Shown piece after piece: positions 24,779-33,948 of a stretch of 64,000 nt of DNA. The translations under genes were made by a program, and so were the position numbers. Under the pieces are notes generated by a model, which worked only from the letters and a program-made list of their open reading frames with translations, did not search any database and was not told where the DNA came from. This stretch comes from an uncultured Treponema sp. (GTDB taxonomy: Bacteria > Spirochaetota > Spirochaetia > Treponematales > Treponemataceae), in NCBI GenBank assembly GCA_947165895.1, contig CAMVCB010000002.1:124001-188000 (forward strand), written 5' to 3'. The stretch's first letter is position 1, and every line of letters starts with the position of its first letter.

Positions 24779-25978
24779 ATGAACAAAAAGATTTGGGGTG
24801 CAGCTGCATGTTTAGTTGCTGCAGGATTGGCTTTTACTTCTTGTGGTGGAAAGAAAGCTTCTAAAGAGAAGGTAGAACTTACAGTTTGGGAATCAACAAA
24901 CGGTCCTGATGAATTCATCAGACAGGCTGGTGAGGCTTTCACAAAGAAGAATCCAAATGTAACTGTTAAATTTGTAAACGTAGAACTTGGTGATGCAGTT
25001 ACTCAGATTGCACTTGACGGACCAGCTGGAGTAGGACCTGATTTGTTTGCCGCTCCTCATGACAGACTTGGTACTCTTGTAACTGGTGGACACGTACTTC
25101 CAACAAATAATCCGGAAGCTGTTAAAAAAGAAGTTCTCGGTGCATGTTCAACAGCCCTTACATACAATGGAAAAATGTATGGTTATCCAGTTTCTGCAGA
25201 AACATATGCTCTTTTCTATAATAAAGATCTTATTGATGACAATGATGTTCCTACAACATGGGAAGGAATTGCTGAATTCTCAAAGAAATTCAATGCTGAA
25301 AATCCTGGAAAATACGGATTTGTAATGGATGTTGGTAACGCTTATTACACAATCGTATTTACAACAGCTGAAGGAAACCGCCTCTTTGGACCTTCTGGAA
25401 CAGATACAACTTCTACAAACATCAACTCAGATGCTTCTGTAAAAGGTATGACATTCTTCCAGTCACTCAGAAAAGCTATCAACATCCCTGCTGCTGACTT
25501 GAACACTTCTACCTGTGACTCTAACTTTGCTGCAGGAAACGCTGCTATGCACATCACAGGTCTCTGGAACATCAAGCCTTTCGAAGATGCTGGTATTAAA
25601 TTCGGTGTTAAAGCTCTTCCTTCACTTCCTGGTGAATCAAAACCATGTTCTTCATTCTCTGGAACACGTGCTATGTTCGTATCAGCTTATACAGAACATG
25701 CAGATGAAGCAAACGCATTTGCTGAATTCCTTCTTACTCCAGAAATGCAGAAGCTCCGCTTTGACCTGACAGGTACTGTACCATCAGTAAGCGTTCCTGT
25801 TTCAAGTCCTTACCTTGCAGGTTTCATGGAGCAGTTGAACTATGCATTCCCAATGCCATCTATTCCTGAAATGGGTATGTACTGGGCAGCTATGAATGCT
25901 GCTTCTGTAAACATCTGGGAAGGTGCACCAATCAAAGCTGAACTTGATGCTTGTAACAAAACAATCCTTGGCAAATAA
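24779..25978 (+). CDS. Maltose/oligosaccharide-type ABC transporter substrate-binding lipoprotein
   Basis: 399 residues. The signal peptide ends in the lipobox FTSC with Cys22, so the mature protein is anchored as a lipoprotein. It has the cluster-1 sugar-binding fold (VELTVWESTNGPDEFIRQAGEAFTKKNPNVTVKFVNVE, YGYPVSAETYALFYNKDLI, and the C-terminal MGMYWAAMNAASVNIWEG), closest in layout to MalE. It has a strong AGGAGG Shine-Dalgarno and a consensus promoter. A terminator-like hairpin follows, which would make this protein more abundant than the permeases. The substrate could be maltodextrin or, given the GH35 gene in the same cluster, a beta-galactoside. Confidence 0.92.
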   Translation: MNKKIWGAAACLVAAGLAFTSCGGKKASKEKVELTVWESTNGPDEFIRQAGEAFTKKNPNVTVKFVNVELGDAVTQIALDGPAGVGPDLFAAPHDRLGTLVTGGHVLPTNNPEAVKKEVLGACSTALTYNGKMYGYPVSAETYALFYNKDLIDDNDVPTTWEGIAEFSKKFNAENPGKYGFVMDVGNAYYTIVFTTAEGNRLFGPSGTDTTSTNINSDASVKGMTFFQSLRKAINIPAADLNTSTCDSNFAAGNAAMHITGLWNIKPFEDAGIKFGVKALPSLPGESKPCSSFSGTRAMFVSAYTEHADEANAFAEFLLTPEMQKLRFDLTGTVPSVSVPVSSPYLAGFMEQLNYAFPMPSIPEMGMYWAAMNAASVNIWEGAPIKAELDACNKTILGK

Positions 25979-25993
25979 TTTTGCATAATTCTT

Positions 25994-26033
25994 ACGGAGC
26001 TGTTAAAATTAAATTAGCAGCTCCGTGTTTTTC
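25994..26033 (+). terminator. Attenuating hairpin between binding protein and permease genes
   Basis: A 13-bp stem (25994-26006 with 26014-26026, core ACGGAGCTG/CAGCTCCGT, one G-U pair) is followed by GTTTTTC. Partial read-through into the permease genes is the usual purpose of such a hairpin. Confidence 0.85.
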
Positions 26034-26072
26034 TTGAAATAATTACATTTCAACATTTTTTGGGGGACACTA

Positions 26073-27401
26073 ATGTCAAAGGAATTACCAAAGGATGGCA
26101 GTTCTGAAAAAAAAGTCAGAATTACTGCATCCTGCTTTATGGGACTTTCCCATCTGGTTTATCTGCATGATTATATTAAAGGCATTTTTTTCGCTTTATG
26201 TGAAATTCTTTTTATTGTTTTCTTGCCTGATACCATCAGAAAACTCGTTAATCTTATCACATTGGGTACACCACATCCCGATCTTCCTATAAAACAACGT
26301 GATAATTCCGTATTTATGCTTATTGACGGCATTTTAATCATTGCTGTTGTTGCTTTTTTTGTTATTCTTTATTTTCTTTCGGTAAAAAGTGCGACAAAAG
26401 AATACAAAGACTATTGCCGTAAAGGATATTTCGGCAAACAGAAAGAACATTTGAATACCGCACTTGGAAAATCCTTCCCGATTTTCGGACTTGCTCCAAG
26501 TTTTATTATAGTAGTAATTTTTGTAATTGTTCCGCTGCTCTTTTCAGTTTGCGTTGCTTTTACAAACTATTCAGATCCTTCACATATTCCGCCTGCTAAT
26601 ACTGTAGACTGGGTAGGCTTCCAGAACTTCCACGAGCTTATGGGTGGTAACGCAACCTGGTCAAAAGGATTTGCCCGTGTTGCCGGCTGGACTCTGGTAT
26701 GGGCAATTCTTTCAACCTTCACCTGTTACTTTGGTGGTTTGATTGTTGCCGTTCAGCTTAAGGAAATCAACGTAAGGATTGCTCCGGTCTTCCGTTTTAT
26801 CTTTATTCTTCCTTATGCCGTTCCTGGTGTAGTAAGTCTTCTGGTATGGAAAAATCTTTTGAACGGAACCTTTGGTACAATCAACAGAACCTTGCAGGCT
26901 ATCGGTCTTCTTCGTCCTGATGCAACAATTCCATGGCTTGGAACTGCAACAATGGCTCAGATGACCTGTGTACTTGTAAACCTCTGGGCCGGTTTCGGTT
27001 ACTTTATGCTGCTTTCTATGGGAACAATGACTGCTATCCCTGAGGATATGTATGAAGCTGCCCGTATTGACGGTGCAAATAAAACTCAGATTTTCAGAAA
27101 GATTACGCTGCCTCTGGTTATGTACCAGACCCTGCCTCTTATCATCATGAGCTTTGCCCACAATATCAACAACTTTGGTGCAATCTACTTCCTTACAGGC
27201 GGTGCGCCAACAGTATCAGATACAACAACAACCCTGGCTGGTGGTACAGATATCCTTGTTTCATGGATTTATAATTTGACTGTAACCTTGATGAAATATA
27301 ACTATGCATCTGTAATTGCGGTAATGATCTTTATCGTTCTTGCTCCATTTGCAGTTTTCAACTTCAAAAATACAAAAGCCTATAAGGAAGGAGAAGTATA
27401 A
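26073..27401 (+). CDS. MalF-like sugar ABC transporter permease
   Basis: 442 residues with about eight hydrophobic segments. An N-terminal hydrophobic region resembles MalF proteins. The cytoplasmic EAA loop that docks the ATPase is YEAARIDGANKTQIFRKITLPLV. The long periplasmic/extra segment between the first membrane spans is shorter than in E. coli MalF. It has a GGGGGA Shine-Dalgarno and its stop overlaps the start of malG. Confidence 0.92.
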   Translation: MSKELPKDGSSEKKVRITASCFMGLSHLVYLHDYIKGIFFALCEILFIVFLPDTIRKLVNLITLGTPHPDLPIKQRDNSVFMLIDGILIIAVVAFFVILYFLSVKSATKEYKDYCRKGYFGKQKEHLNTALGKSFPIFGLAPSFIIVVIFVIVPLLFSVCVAFTNYSDPSHIPPANTVDWVGFQNFHELMGGNATWSKGFARVAGWTLVWAILSTFTCYFGGLIVAVQLKEINVRIAPVFRFIFILPYAVPGVVSLLVWKNLLNGTFGTINRTLQAIGLLRPDATIPWLGTATMAQMTCVLVNLWAGFGYFMLLSMGTMTAIPEDMYEAARIDGANKTQIFRKITLPLVMYQTLPLIIMSFAHNINNFGAIYFLTGGAPTVSDTTTTLAGGTDILVSWIYNLTVTLMKYNYASVIAVMIFIVLAPFAVFNFKNTKAYKEGEV

Positions 27402-28252
27402 TGCAGGATATTACAAACAGTAAAACAACAGACCTTATTAACAAGGGAATTATTTATTTTGTTTTTACAATTATTTCTTTTCTTGTAATTTATCCTCTGG
27501 TTTATGTTGTCAGCGGCTCTTTTGCGCCGGGAAATAACATTGCCCAGATGAGTATTATTCCTTTTGCTGATGGTTTTACCCTTAAGCACTTTAAGCATCT
27601 CCTTTATAAGACACACTATGTGAAGTGGTTTTTTAATACCCTTTACATTGCCTTCTGGACTTCCTTCCTCACTGTTATTACAGCTTCTTTGAGTGCTTAC
27701 GTGTTCAGCCGCTTTAAGTTTGCCTTCAAAAAGCCTATGATGCTTTCTCTTTTGATTCTTCAGATTTTCCCGTCATTCGTAGGAATGATTGCGATTTACG
27801 TAATTCTTCTTCGAATTAAGGGCTATGATACCTTGTGGGGACTTGTTCTGGTTTATACCGCCGGAAACATTCCTTATAATACCTGGCTTGTAAAGAACTA
27901 TATGGATACAATTTCAAAGAACCTGGATGAGGCTGCCCGCATTGACGGTGCTTCAAACCTGCGTACCTTTGTTCAGATTATCCTTCCTATTGCCCGCCCG
28001 ATTATTACCTTCCTTGCCCTTACAAGCTTTATCGGCCCATGGATGGACTTTATCTTCCCTAAGATGGTTCTTCGTTCGCCGGAAAATCAGACTCTTGCTC
28101 TGGGACTTTTCAGTTTTGTAACAGACAAGAAAAACGAGTTTACAACTTTTGCATCAGGTTCGCTGATTGTCGTAATTCCGTTTGTAATCTTCTTCCTTTT
28201 GACTCAGAAAACAATGATTACAAGCTTTGGCGGCGCTGCTGTAAAAGAGTAA
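27401..28252 (+). CDS. MalG-like sugar ABC transporter permease
   Basis: 283 residues with six membrane spans. The EAA motif is LDEAARIDGASNLRTFVQIILP. It pairs with the MalF-like protein to form the membrane channel; the two genes overlap at TAATG. No ATPase (MalK/MsmK) gene is in the window, so an ATPase shared by several sugar transporters is implied. A CTGCCGG/CCGGCAG hairpin lies at 28266-28293 after the stop. Confidence 0.93.
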   Translation: MQDITNSKTTDLINKGIIYFVFTIISFLVIYPLVYVVSGSFAPGNNIAQMSIIPFADGFTLKHFKHLLYKTHYVKWFFNTLYIAFWTSFLTVITASLSAYVFSRFKFAFKKPMMLSLLILQIFPSFVGMIAIYVILLRIKGYDTLWGLVLVYTAGNIPYNTWLVKNYMDTISKNLDEAARIDGASNLRTFVQIILPIARPIITFLALTSFIGPWMDFIFPKMVLRSPENQTLALGLFSFVTDKKNEFTTFASGSLIVVIPFVIFFLLTQKTMITSFGGAAVKE

Positions 28253-28375
28253 TTTTTCTTTTTGGCTGCCGGTGGGGCTTCTGCTTCCGGCAGTCAAAGG
28301 TTTATCAAAAAAAATAAGAATTATTTTCTTAATAAATAGACGGATTTTACTTAAAAAAATCCGCCAGGGGTTATT

Positions 28376-30523
28376 ATGTCTGCATTTTCATTTGATGAAA
28401 AGTCGCTTTTCCGAAATGGAAAACGCTGGTTCCCGGTTATGGGTGAAATTCACTATTCGCGTTATCCTCACGAGTACTGGCGCGAGTCTTTAAACAAGAT
28501 GAAAGCTGGTGGAGTTGATATTGTTTCGGCTTACACAATATGGATTCATCACGAAGAAATTGAAGGTCAGTATGATTTTACCGGTGACCGCGATCTGCAT
28601 GGATTTTTACAGGCCTGCCGGGACTGTGGCGTAAAGCTTTTGCTCAGAATCGGACCATGGAGTCATGCAGAGGCAAGGAACGGCGGTTTCCCAGACTGGC
28701 TTTTGAAAAAAGATTTCCCGCTCCGCGAAAATGACGAGCGTTATTTCGAAACTGTCCGCAAATGGTATGCCCGTCTTTATCAGGAAGCTAAGGATTTTCT
28801 ATGTGCGCCTGATAAGGATGACAATGTAATTATTGGTGTGCAGATTGAAAATGAATACGGACACTGCGGCGGTCTTAGTGACGAAAGTGGAGACCTTCAT
28901 ATGAAGCGCCTTCAGCAGATTGCAAAGGAAGAGGGCTTTAATGTGCCTTTGTACACGGCAACCGGCTGGGGTGGGGCAAGGACAGGCGGAATGCTTCCTG
29001 TAATGGGCGGCTACTGCGATGCTCCATGGGATCAGAGGGTTACAAAAATTGAGCCGAGCGGAAACTTTGTTTTTACTTATGAGCGCAACGACCATAATAT
29101 TGGAAGCGACCATGGCCTTGGCTATGGAATTACATTTGATGCATCAAAATTTCCTTATCTTACAGCCGAGCTTGGAGGCGGTCTTCAGGTAACTGCCCAC
29201 AGACGTACAATTGCAAGAGCAGAGGACGTAGGTGCAATGACCCTTTCCAAAATGGGAAGCGGCTGTAATCTTCTTGGCTATTATATGTATCATGGCGGTA
29301 CAAACCCGGACGGAAAGCTTACAACCCTTCAGGAATCTAAGGCTACCGGCTATCTGAATGATTTGCCTGAAAAAAACTATGATTTCCGCGCTCCTGTCCG
29401 CGAATACGGTCAGATGAGTGATACTTTGCGCGAAATTAAGCTTTTTGCAAGCTTTGTTCATGATTTTGGCGAAGAATTCTGCGGCCTTGGCGCTGACATT
29501 CCTGCTGACAATCCTCTTCAGCCTGATAATCTTAAAGATTTGCGCTATTCCTTCCGCACTGACGGAAAAAAAGGCTATCTTTTTGTAAATAACTATGTCC
29601 GCCTTTATGACATGGCTGAGCACAAGAACTGTAAAATTACAGCTCCTGACGGTACTGCTTTCCCGGCTTTTGACCTTAAAAATAAGGATTACTTTTTCCT
29701 TCCTTTTAATATGGAATTTGGCGGGGTAAAAGTAAAAACTGCAATGGTAAGTCCTCTTTGTAAGCTTGCAGATGGGTTTACAGTTTTCTATGCCCGCAAA
29801 AATCAGCAGGCTGGCAAAGATTTCTTCCAGTTTGAAAAGAGAGAAGATGCCGCTAAAGCAAAATATCTGGTTTTGAGCCGCGGAGATGCTCTCAACTCAT
29901 GGAAAATGAATGACGGCACTTTGATTATTTCGGAGGGCGGAGTTTTCACGGACGAAAATGGTAAGCTTCATCTGATTTGTCAGGGGGATGCTAAATTCTA
30001 TGCTTATCCTTCTTTGAAAAATATTCCTCAGGGCTTTACTGAATGCGGTAAGGTAAATAAAAACCTTGCAGAAGATTTGCCTGCTGTAGAATTTACCTGC
30101 TATGAAGCCTGTGCAGAAAAATTCAATGCAAATATTCTTGTAAAGGAAGTTGAAAGCGCTTCTGATAAAACTGTTTACACTGTTGATGCTTCTGCTCCTG
30201 CTAAGCTGCTTAAAGAAAAAGGAAAAGGTGACTGTTTTATTAAGTTTAATTATCTTGGTGACAAAGCCCGTCTTTACGGTCTTGTAGACGGTAAAAAAAT
30301 GCTGCTTGATGATCACTTCTTTATGGATGAAAAGCTCAGCTGGGATATTGGTCTGAAGCGTTATCTAAAGCGTAATATTGATTTTTCAAAGCTGGAGCTG
30401 GAAATCTATCCTGTGCAGGATTTGAAAAAAGTTTACCTTGAAGAAAAACCCGATCTTTCCGGCGGTGACTGTAAATTAACCTCCTATGCAGTTACCTGGG
30501 AAAGTGACTACGTGATTATGTAG
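28376..30523 (+). CDS. GH35 beta-galactosidase-like glycoside hydrolase
   Basis: 715 residues. The GH35 barrel begins directly at residue 1 (LFRNGKRWFPVMGEIHYSRYP). The predicted acid/base is Glu160 in QIENEYG and the nucleophile Glu265 in TAELGGG. A C-terminal region of about 350 residues holds jelly-roll-type beta domains. There is no signal peptide, so hydrolysis probably takes place in the cytoplasm on sugar imported by the preceding ABC transporter. An AGGGG Shine-Dalgarno precedes the ATG, and a CGGATTT/AAATCCG hairpin ends just before it (about 28341-28362), so translation may be tuned. Confidence 0.9.
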   Translation: MSAFSFDEKSLFRNGKRWFPVMGEIHYSRYPHEYWRESLNKMKAGGVDIVSAYTIWIHHEEIEGQYDFTGDRDLHGFLQACRDCGVKLLLRIGPWSHAEARNGGFPDWLLKKDFPLRENDERYFETVRKWYARLYQEAKDFLCAPDKDDNVIIGVQIENEYGHCGGLSDESGDLHMKRLQQIAKEEGFNVPLYTATGWGGARTGGMLPVMGGYCDAPWDQRVTKIEPSGNFVFTYERNDHNIGSDHGLGYGITFDASKFPYLTAELGGGLQVTAHRRTIARAEDVGAMTLSKMGSGCNLLGYYMYHGGTNPDGKLTTLQESKATGYLNDLPEKNYDFRAPVREYGQMSDTLREIKLFASFVHDFGEEFCGLGADIPADNPLQPDNLKDLRYSFRTDGKKGYLFVNNYVRLYDMAEHKNCKITAPDGTAFPAFDLKNKDYFFLPFNMEFGGVKVKTAMVSPLCKLADGFTVFYARKNQQAGKDFFQFEKREDAAKAKYLVLSRGDALNSWKMNDGTLIISEGGVFTDENGKLHLICQGDAKFYAYPSLKNIPQGFTECGKVNKNLAEDLPAVEFTCYEACAEKFNANILVKEVESASDKTVYTVDASAPAKLLKEKGKGDCFIKFNYLGDKARLYGLVDGKKMLLDDHFFMDEKLSWDIGLKRYLKRNIDFSKLELEIYPVQDLKKVYLEEKPDLSGGDCKLTSYAVTWESDYVIM

Positions 30524-30550
30524 CCGGCTTCTTTCTGAGTATAAAAAATT

Positions 30551-30595
30551 AGCCCTTTTCATCATATCGATTGATGTGATAAAAAGGGCTTTTCT
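30551..30595. terminator. Bidirectional terminator between GH35 and AGCS genes
   Basis: AGCCCTTTT (30551-30559) pairs with AAAAGGGCT (30582-30590). The inner stem ATCATATC/GATGTGAT has one G-U pair, and T-rich tails lie on both strands. It serves the two convergent genes. Confidence 0.92.
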
Positions 30596-30615
30596 ATTTA
30601 ACCTGTAATCTTAAA

Positions 30616-32034
30616 TTACAGTTTTGGATACTTATCGAAGTAAGCCTTTGTTTCTTTTGCGACAAGGCCGCTGAGTACCAGAAGAGATACGCAGTTAGGA
30701 ATTGCCATCAAACCGTTTGTGATGTCGGCGATTGTCCATACTGCAGAAATTGTCATGTAAGGTCCGATTGCTACTGCAAGAATGTAGAGCCAGCGGTAAA
30801 GCTTTACATATTTCATTCTTCCGCCAGAAAGATATTCAAGACATTTTTCTGAGTAGTAGTCCCAGCCGAGAATTGTTGTAAAAGCAAAGAATACAAGACA
30901 AAGCATTACCAGGAACTGTACGGAGTGACCGTCACCGCCAAGAATTGCACTGAAGGCTCTTGATGTAAGGGCAGCACCTGTTGCGCCGCTGTTCCATACG
31001 TCACCGCCGGCGAGTACGATTGAAAGACCTGTCATTGTACAGATGATAAGAGTATCGATGATTGTACCGGTCATGTTTACCATACCCTGTTCAACCGGCT
31101 CGTCAGTCTGAACGGCTGCTGCTGCGATTGGTGCAGAACCGAGACCTGCTTCGTTAGAGAAGATACCGCGGGCAATACCTTTCTGCATAGCCATTTTGAT
31201 GATTGTTCCGGCTGCGGCACCTGCAATTGCGCGGACACCAGTATCAAAACCAAATGCGCCTTTGAAAATCAAAACAAATGCAGCCGGAATGCGGGTTGCG
31301 TTCATGATGATTACAGAAACACCAAGGAAAACATAGATGATAGCCATTACAGGAACAATTTTTTCTGCAACGGCAGAAATGCGTTTAAGACCACCGATCA
31401 AAACAAGGGCAGTTGCGATTGTGATTACAGCTCCGCCAATAACTGTTGCCCATGAGTAAGAGTTGCCGCCGATTGTAAATGCGATGTTTGTTTTTTCAGG
31501 GTCAAATGCGTTCTGGATGGCACCACAGATACCGTTTACCTGAGTAAATGTACCGATACCAAAAAGACCTACAAGAGTTCCAAAGAAAGCAAAGAGAACT
31601 GCAAGCCATTTCCAGTTTTTGCCCATTCCTTTTTCGATTGTATAGAAAGGTCCGCCGAGTACGTGACCGTCTGCTTTTACTTCGCGGTATTTAATTGAGA
31701 GCATACATTCAGCGTATTTTGTTGCTGTTCCCAAAAGGGCTGCAACCCACATCCAGAAAAGGGCACCAGGTCCACCGGCGAGAATAGCTGTTGCAACGCC
31801 GACAATGTTACCAGTTCCGATTGTAGCAGAAAGCGCTGTACAAAGTGCAGAAAAGCCCGAAAGCTCACCTTTACCTTCGTTTTCCTTAAAGATGCTTTTA
31901 AAAGCACGGCCGAATTTTGTAAACTGGATACCGCGTGTAGCGATTGTCATAACGATACCAGTTACCAGAATGAGGGCGATTGTTGGGATTCCCCATACAA
32001 CGTCATCGATTTTGTTAAGGATTTGTTCAAACAT
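30616..32034 (-). CDS. AGCS-family sodium:alanine/glycine symporter
   Basis: 472 residues with about ten membrane spans. Family signatures are the N-terminal GTGNIVGVATAILAGGPGALFWMW segment and NEAGLGSAPIAAAAVQTDEPVEQGMVNM. The family couples uptake of alanine, glycine or D-alanine to sodium. The glycine riboswitch directly upstream (32125-32216) argues strongly that glycine is the substrate or the signal. It has an AAAGGA Shine-Dalgarno. Confidence 0.95.
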   Translation of the reverse strand: MFEQILNKIDDVVWGIPTIALILVTGIVMTIATRGIQFTKFGRAFKSIFKENEGKGELSGFSALCTALSATIGTGNIVGVATAILAGGPGALFWMWVAALLGTATKYAECMLSIKYREVKADGHVLGGPFYTIEKGMGKNWKWLAVLFAFFGTLVGLFGIGTFTQVNGICGAIQNAFDPEKTNIAFTIGGNSYSWATVIGGAVITIATALVLIGGLKRISAVAEKIVPVMAIIYVFLGVSVIIMNATRIPAAFVLIFKGAFGFDTGVRAIAGAAAGTIIKMAMQKGIARGIFSNEAGLGSAPIAAAAVQTDEPVEQGMVNMTGTIIDTLIICTMTGLSIVLAGGDVWNSGATGAALTSRAFSAILGGDGHSVQFLVMLCLVFFAFTTILGWDYYSEKCLEYLSGGRMKYVKLYRWLYILAVAIGPYMTISAVWTIADITNGLMAIPNCVSLLVLSGLVAKETKAYFDKYPKL

Positions 32035-32049
32035 GTTGTTTGTCCTTTA

Positions 32050-32098
32050 AAATAAAATAGAGTTTGCGTCTTTTGTCAGCTGACAAGTTAGCAAACTC
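32050..32098 (-). terminator. Expression-platform hairpin of the glycine riboswitch
   Basis: On the minus strand GAGTTTGC and GCAAACTC form an 8-bp stem enclosing the palindrome TGTCAGCTGACA, followed by TATTTTATTTT and then the Shine-Dalgarno. The 5' arm is preceded by CTCTGGAGAGTT, a copy of the aptamer's own 5' sequence, which could compete for the P1 pairing partner. Confidence 0.75.
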
Positions 32099-32124
32099 TC
32101 CAGAGTAGGAATGGAACTTTTATT

Positions 32125-32216
32125 TTGCCCTGTCCTTTGTGCCTGAGATATCGGCTGGAATAGCCTTAACCCTTCGGCGTCCCGCATCGTCGCAGGAACT
32201 CTCCAGAGAATCAGCA
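32125..32216 (-). ncRNA. Glycine riboswitch aptamer
   Basis: The minus-strand sequence carries the conserved single-aptamer landmarks in order: CTCTGGAGAGTT at the start, GCCGAAGGGTTAAG in the middle, ATCTCAGGCA, and AAAGGACAGGG at the end. In known glycine riboswitches this architecture binds glycine, often as tandem aptamers; here one complete aptamer is visible. It lies between a consensus promoter (32276-32248) and the AGCS gene. Confidence 0.93.
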
Positions 32217-32247
32217 CTTCAAAACACGTTGATGTACTGATTTTTTA

Positions 32248-32276
32248 ATACTATATAAAGTAACGATTTTTTTCAA
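32248..32276 (-). promoter_or_regulatory. Promoter of the riboswitch-controlled AGCS gene
   Basis: TTGAAA (32276-32271), 17 nt, TAGTAT (32253-32248) on the minus strand, placed so that the transcript starts about 25 nt before the aptamer. Confidence 0.7.
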
Positions 32277-32318
32277 GTATTGAATTGGCCTTAGTTTTCA
32301 TTGTATAATATTTGAATT

Positions 32319-32762
32319 ATGACAAGATGTTTTACAATGTTGAAACCGGGTGTTGTTAACCGCCGGCTGGTTGGCGAAGTTATTTCTCGCCTTGAAAAAA
32401 AAGGATTTAAGTTAGTTGGGTTGAAAATGCTCCATCCTACAAAGGAAATTGCAGAGGCTCATTATGCAGAGCATAAGGGAAAACCTTTCTATGATGGTCT
32501 GGTAGAATACGTTACATCTGGCCCTGTAGTTGCAATGGTATGGCAGGCAGATAACTGTGTTGAACTTATCCGCAAATTCTGCGGTGCTACAAAACCAGAA
32601 GAAGCAATGCCGGGAACAATTCGTGGTGACTACTGCACTCACACAGCCCGCAATATTATTCATGCATCAGACAGCGATGCCAGCGCCGAGCGCGAAATCA
32701 AGCTCTGGTTCAAAGACGAAGAAATATACGACTGGAAAGACGCAGAGGCTGGCTGGTATTAG
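32319..32762 (+). CDS. ndk: Nucleoside diphosphate kinase
   Basis: 147 residues, normal size. The phospho-acceptor is His115 in ARNIIHASDS. The N-terminal TMLKPGVV and GLKMLHPTKEIAEAHYAEH segments are typical. The family exchanges terminal phosphates between nucleoside di- and triphosphates. TATAAT at 32304-32309 is nine nt before the ATG, with no Shine-Dalgarno, so the mRNA may be leaderless or nearly so. Confidence 0.96.
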   Translation: MTRCFTMLKPGVVNRRLVGEVISRLEKKGFKLVGLKMLHPTKEIAEAHYAEHKGKPFYDGLVEYVTSGPVVAMVWQADNCVELIRKFCGATKPEEAMPGTIRGDYCTHTARNIIHASDSDASAEREIKLWFKDEEIYDWKDAEAGWY

Positions 32763-32806
32763 CCGATAATCGAAAATCCGTTAAAAAACAAAAGAAGGCG
32801 ATAGTA

Positions 32807-33913
32807 ATGAACAAAAAATCTGTTGGCGTAATCGGAGGCGGTGCCTGGGGTACAGGACTTGCACAGGCACTTGCACGAGGAAATCACAAGGTTCAGATCT
32901 GGGCTTTGGAACAGGACGTAGTTGATTCAATTAATAATGAGCACGAAAACAAGAGATTTTTAAAAGGCTTTGCCCTTTCTGAAAATCTTACAGCTACTAA
33001 TGATATTATCGAAGCTGCATCAAAAAAGGATTTTCTTATCATTGCATCTCCTTCTTTGTTTTTAGCAAGCACAATTAAAAAGATTGTCGATGTTCCTAAT
33101 ATTAAAAACGGAAAAACAATCATCGCATCCCTTACCAAGGGCTTTGTGCCTACTCCGGAGGGCCCTAAGCTGATTCTGGAAACAATGGAAGAAGCCCTTC
33201 CTGCCTGCTATAAAAACAATACTGTTTATGTTGCGGGCCCAAGCCATGCAGAGGAAGTTGCCATGGGAAAACTCACCGGCCTTGTTTCTGCATCAATGAA
33301 TCCCCGCAATTCAATCAAGGTTCGCGAGCTTTTACGCGTTCCGGGCCTCATGGTTTATTCAAGCTTTGACGTAATCGGAGTTCAGATTTGTGCAGCTGCT
33401 AAAAACGTTGTTGCCGTAGTTTACGGTGCAATGGACGCAATTGCCGAAACTTCTGATACCTTTGGCGACAATACAGAAAGCCTTTTGATGGCAGCAGGCC
33501 TTAATGAAATCCAGATGCTGGGCTTTGCGATGGGAGCAACTCACGCAGAAACCTTTACTTCAATTTCGGGAGTAGGTGATCTGGACGTAACCTGTAAGAG
33601 TAAATACGGACGCAACCGCCGTTTTGGTCAGGATTTAATTAAAACTGACATGCTTTCAAAATTCAAGGATATTGATGATCTGATAGCAAATGTTGCAAAA
33701 ATCGGTTACCTTCCTGAAGGTGCCATTGCCTGTAAATATGTTCACGAAATTGCAAAGAAAAAAGGCCTCAAGCTTATAATTTGTAACGGACTTTACAGAA
33801 TTTTGAACAAGGAAATTACCCCTGAAGACTTTATGAACGAGCTTTATAATCAGGGAAAAAAGATATACATAAGACGAAAGAATACTCGCAAGATTACACC
33901 GGATAAGCGCTAA
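32807..33913 (+). CDS. gpsA: NAD(P)-dependent glycerol-3-phosphate dehydrogenase
   Basis: 368 residues. The Rossmann motif GGGAWGTGLAQ (residues 10-20), AGPSHAEEVAMG, the catalytic-lysine block AAAKNVVAVVYG and TCKSKYGRNRRFG identify GpsA, which reduces dihydroxyacetone phosphate to sn-glycerol-3-phosphate for phospholipid synthesis. The C-terminus is about 25 residues longer than in E. coli and basic (IYIRRKNTRKITPDKR). It has an AAGGCG Shine-Dalgarno 44 bp after ndk and probably belongs to one transcript with ndk and ffh. Confidence 0.95.
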   Translation: MNKKSVGVIGGGAWGTGLAQALARGNHKVQIWALEQDVVDSINNEHENKRFLKGFALSENLTATNDIIEAASKKDFLIIASPSLFLASTIKKIVDVPNIKNGKTIIASLTKGFVPTPEGPKLILETMEEALPACYKNNTVYVAGPSHAEEVAMGKLTGLVSASMNPRNSIKVRELLRVPGLMVYSSFDVIGVQICAAAKNVVAVVYGAMDAIAETSDTFGDNTESLLMAAGLNEIQMLGFAMGATHAETFTSISGVGDLDVTCKSKYGRNRRFGQDLIKTDMLSKFKDIDDLIANVAKIGYLPEGAIACKYVHEIAKKKGLKLIICNGLYRILNKEITPEDFMNELYNQGKKIYIRRKNTRKITPDKR

Positions 33914-33948
33914 TCCGCGAGTCAGACAATTGTAGAAGGAACAAAAGT

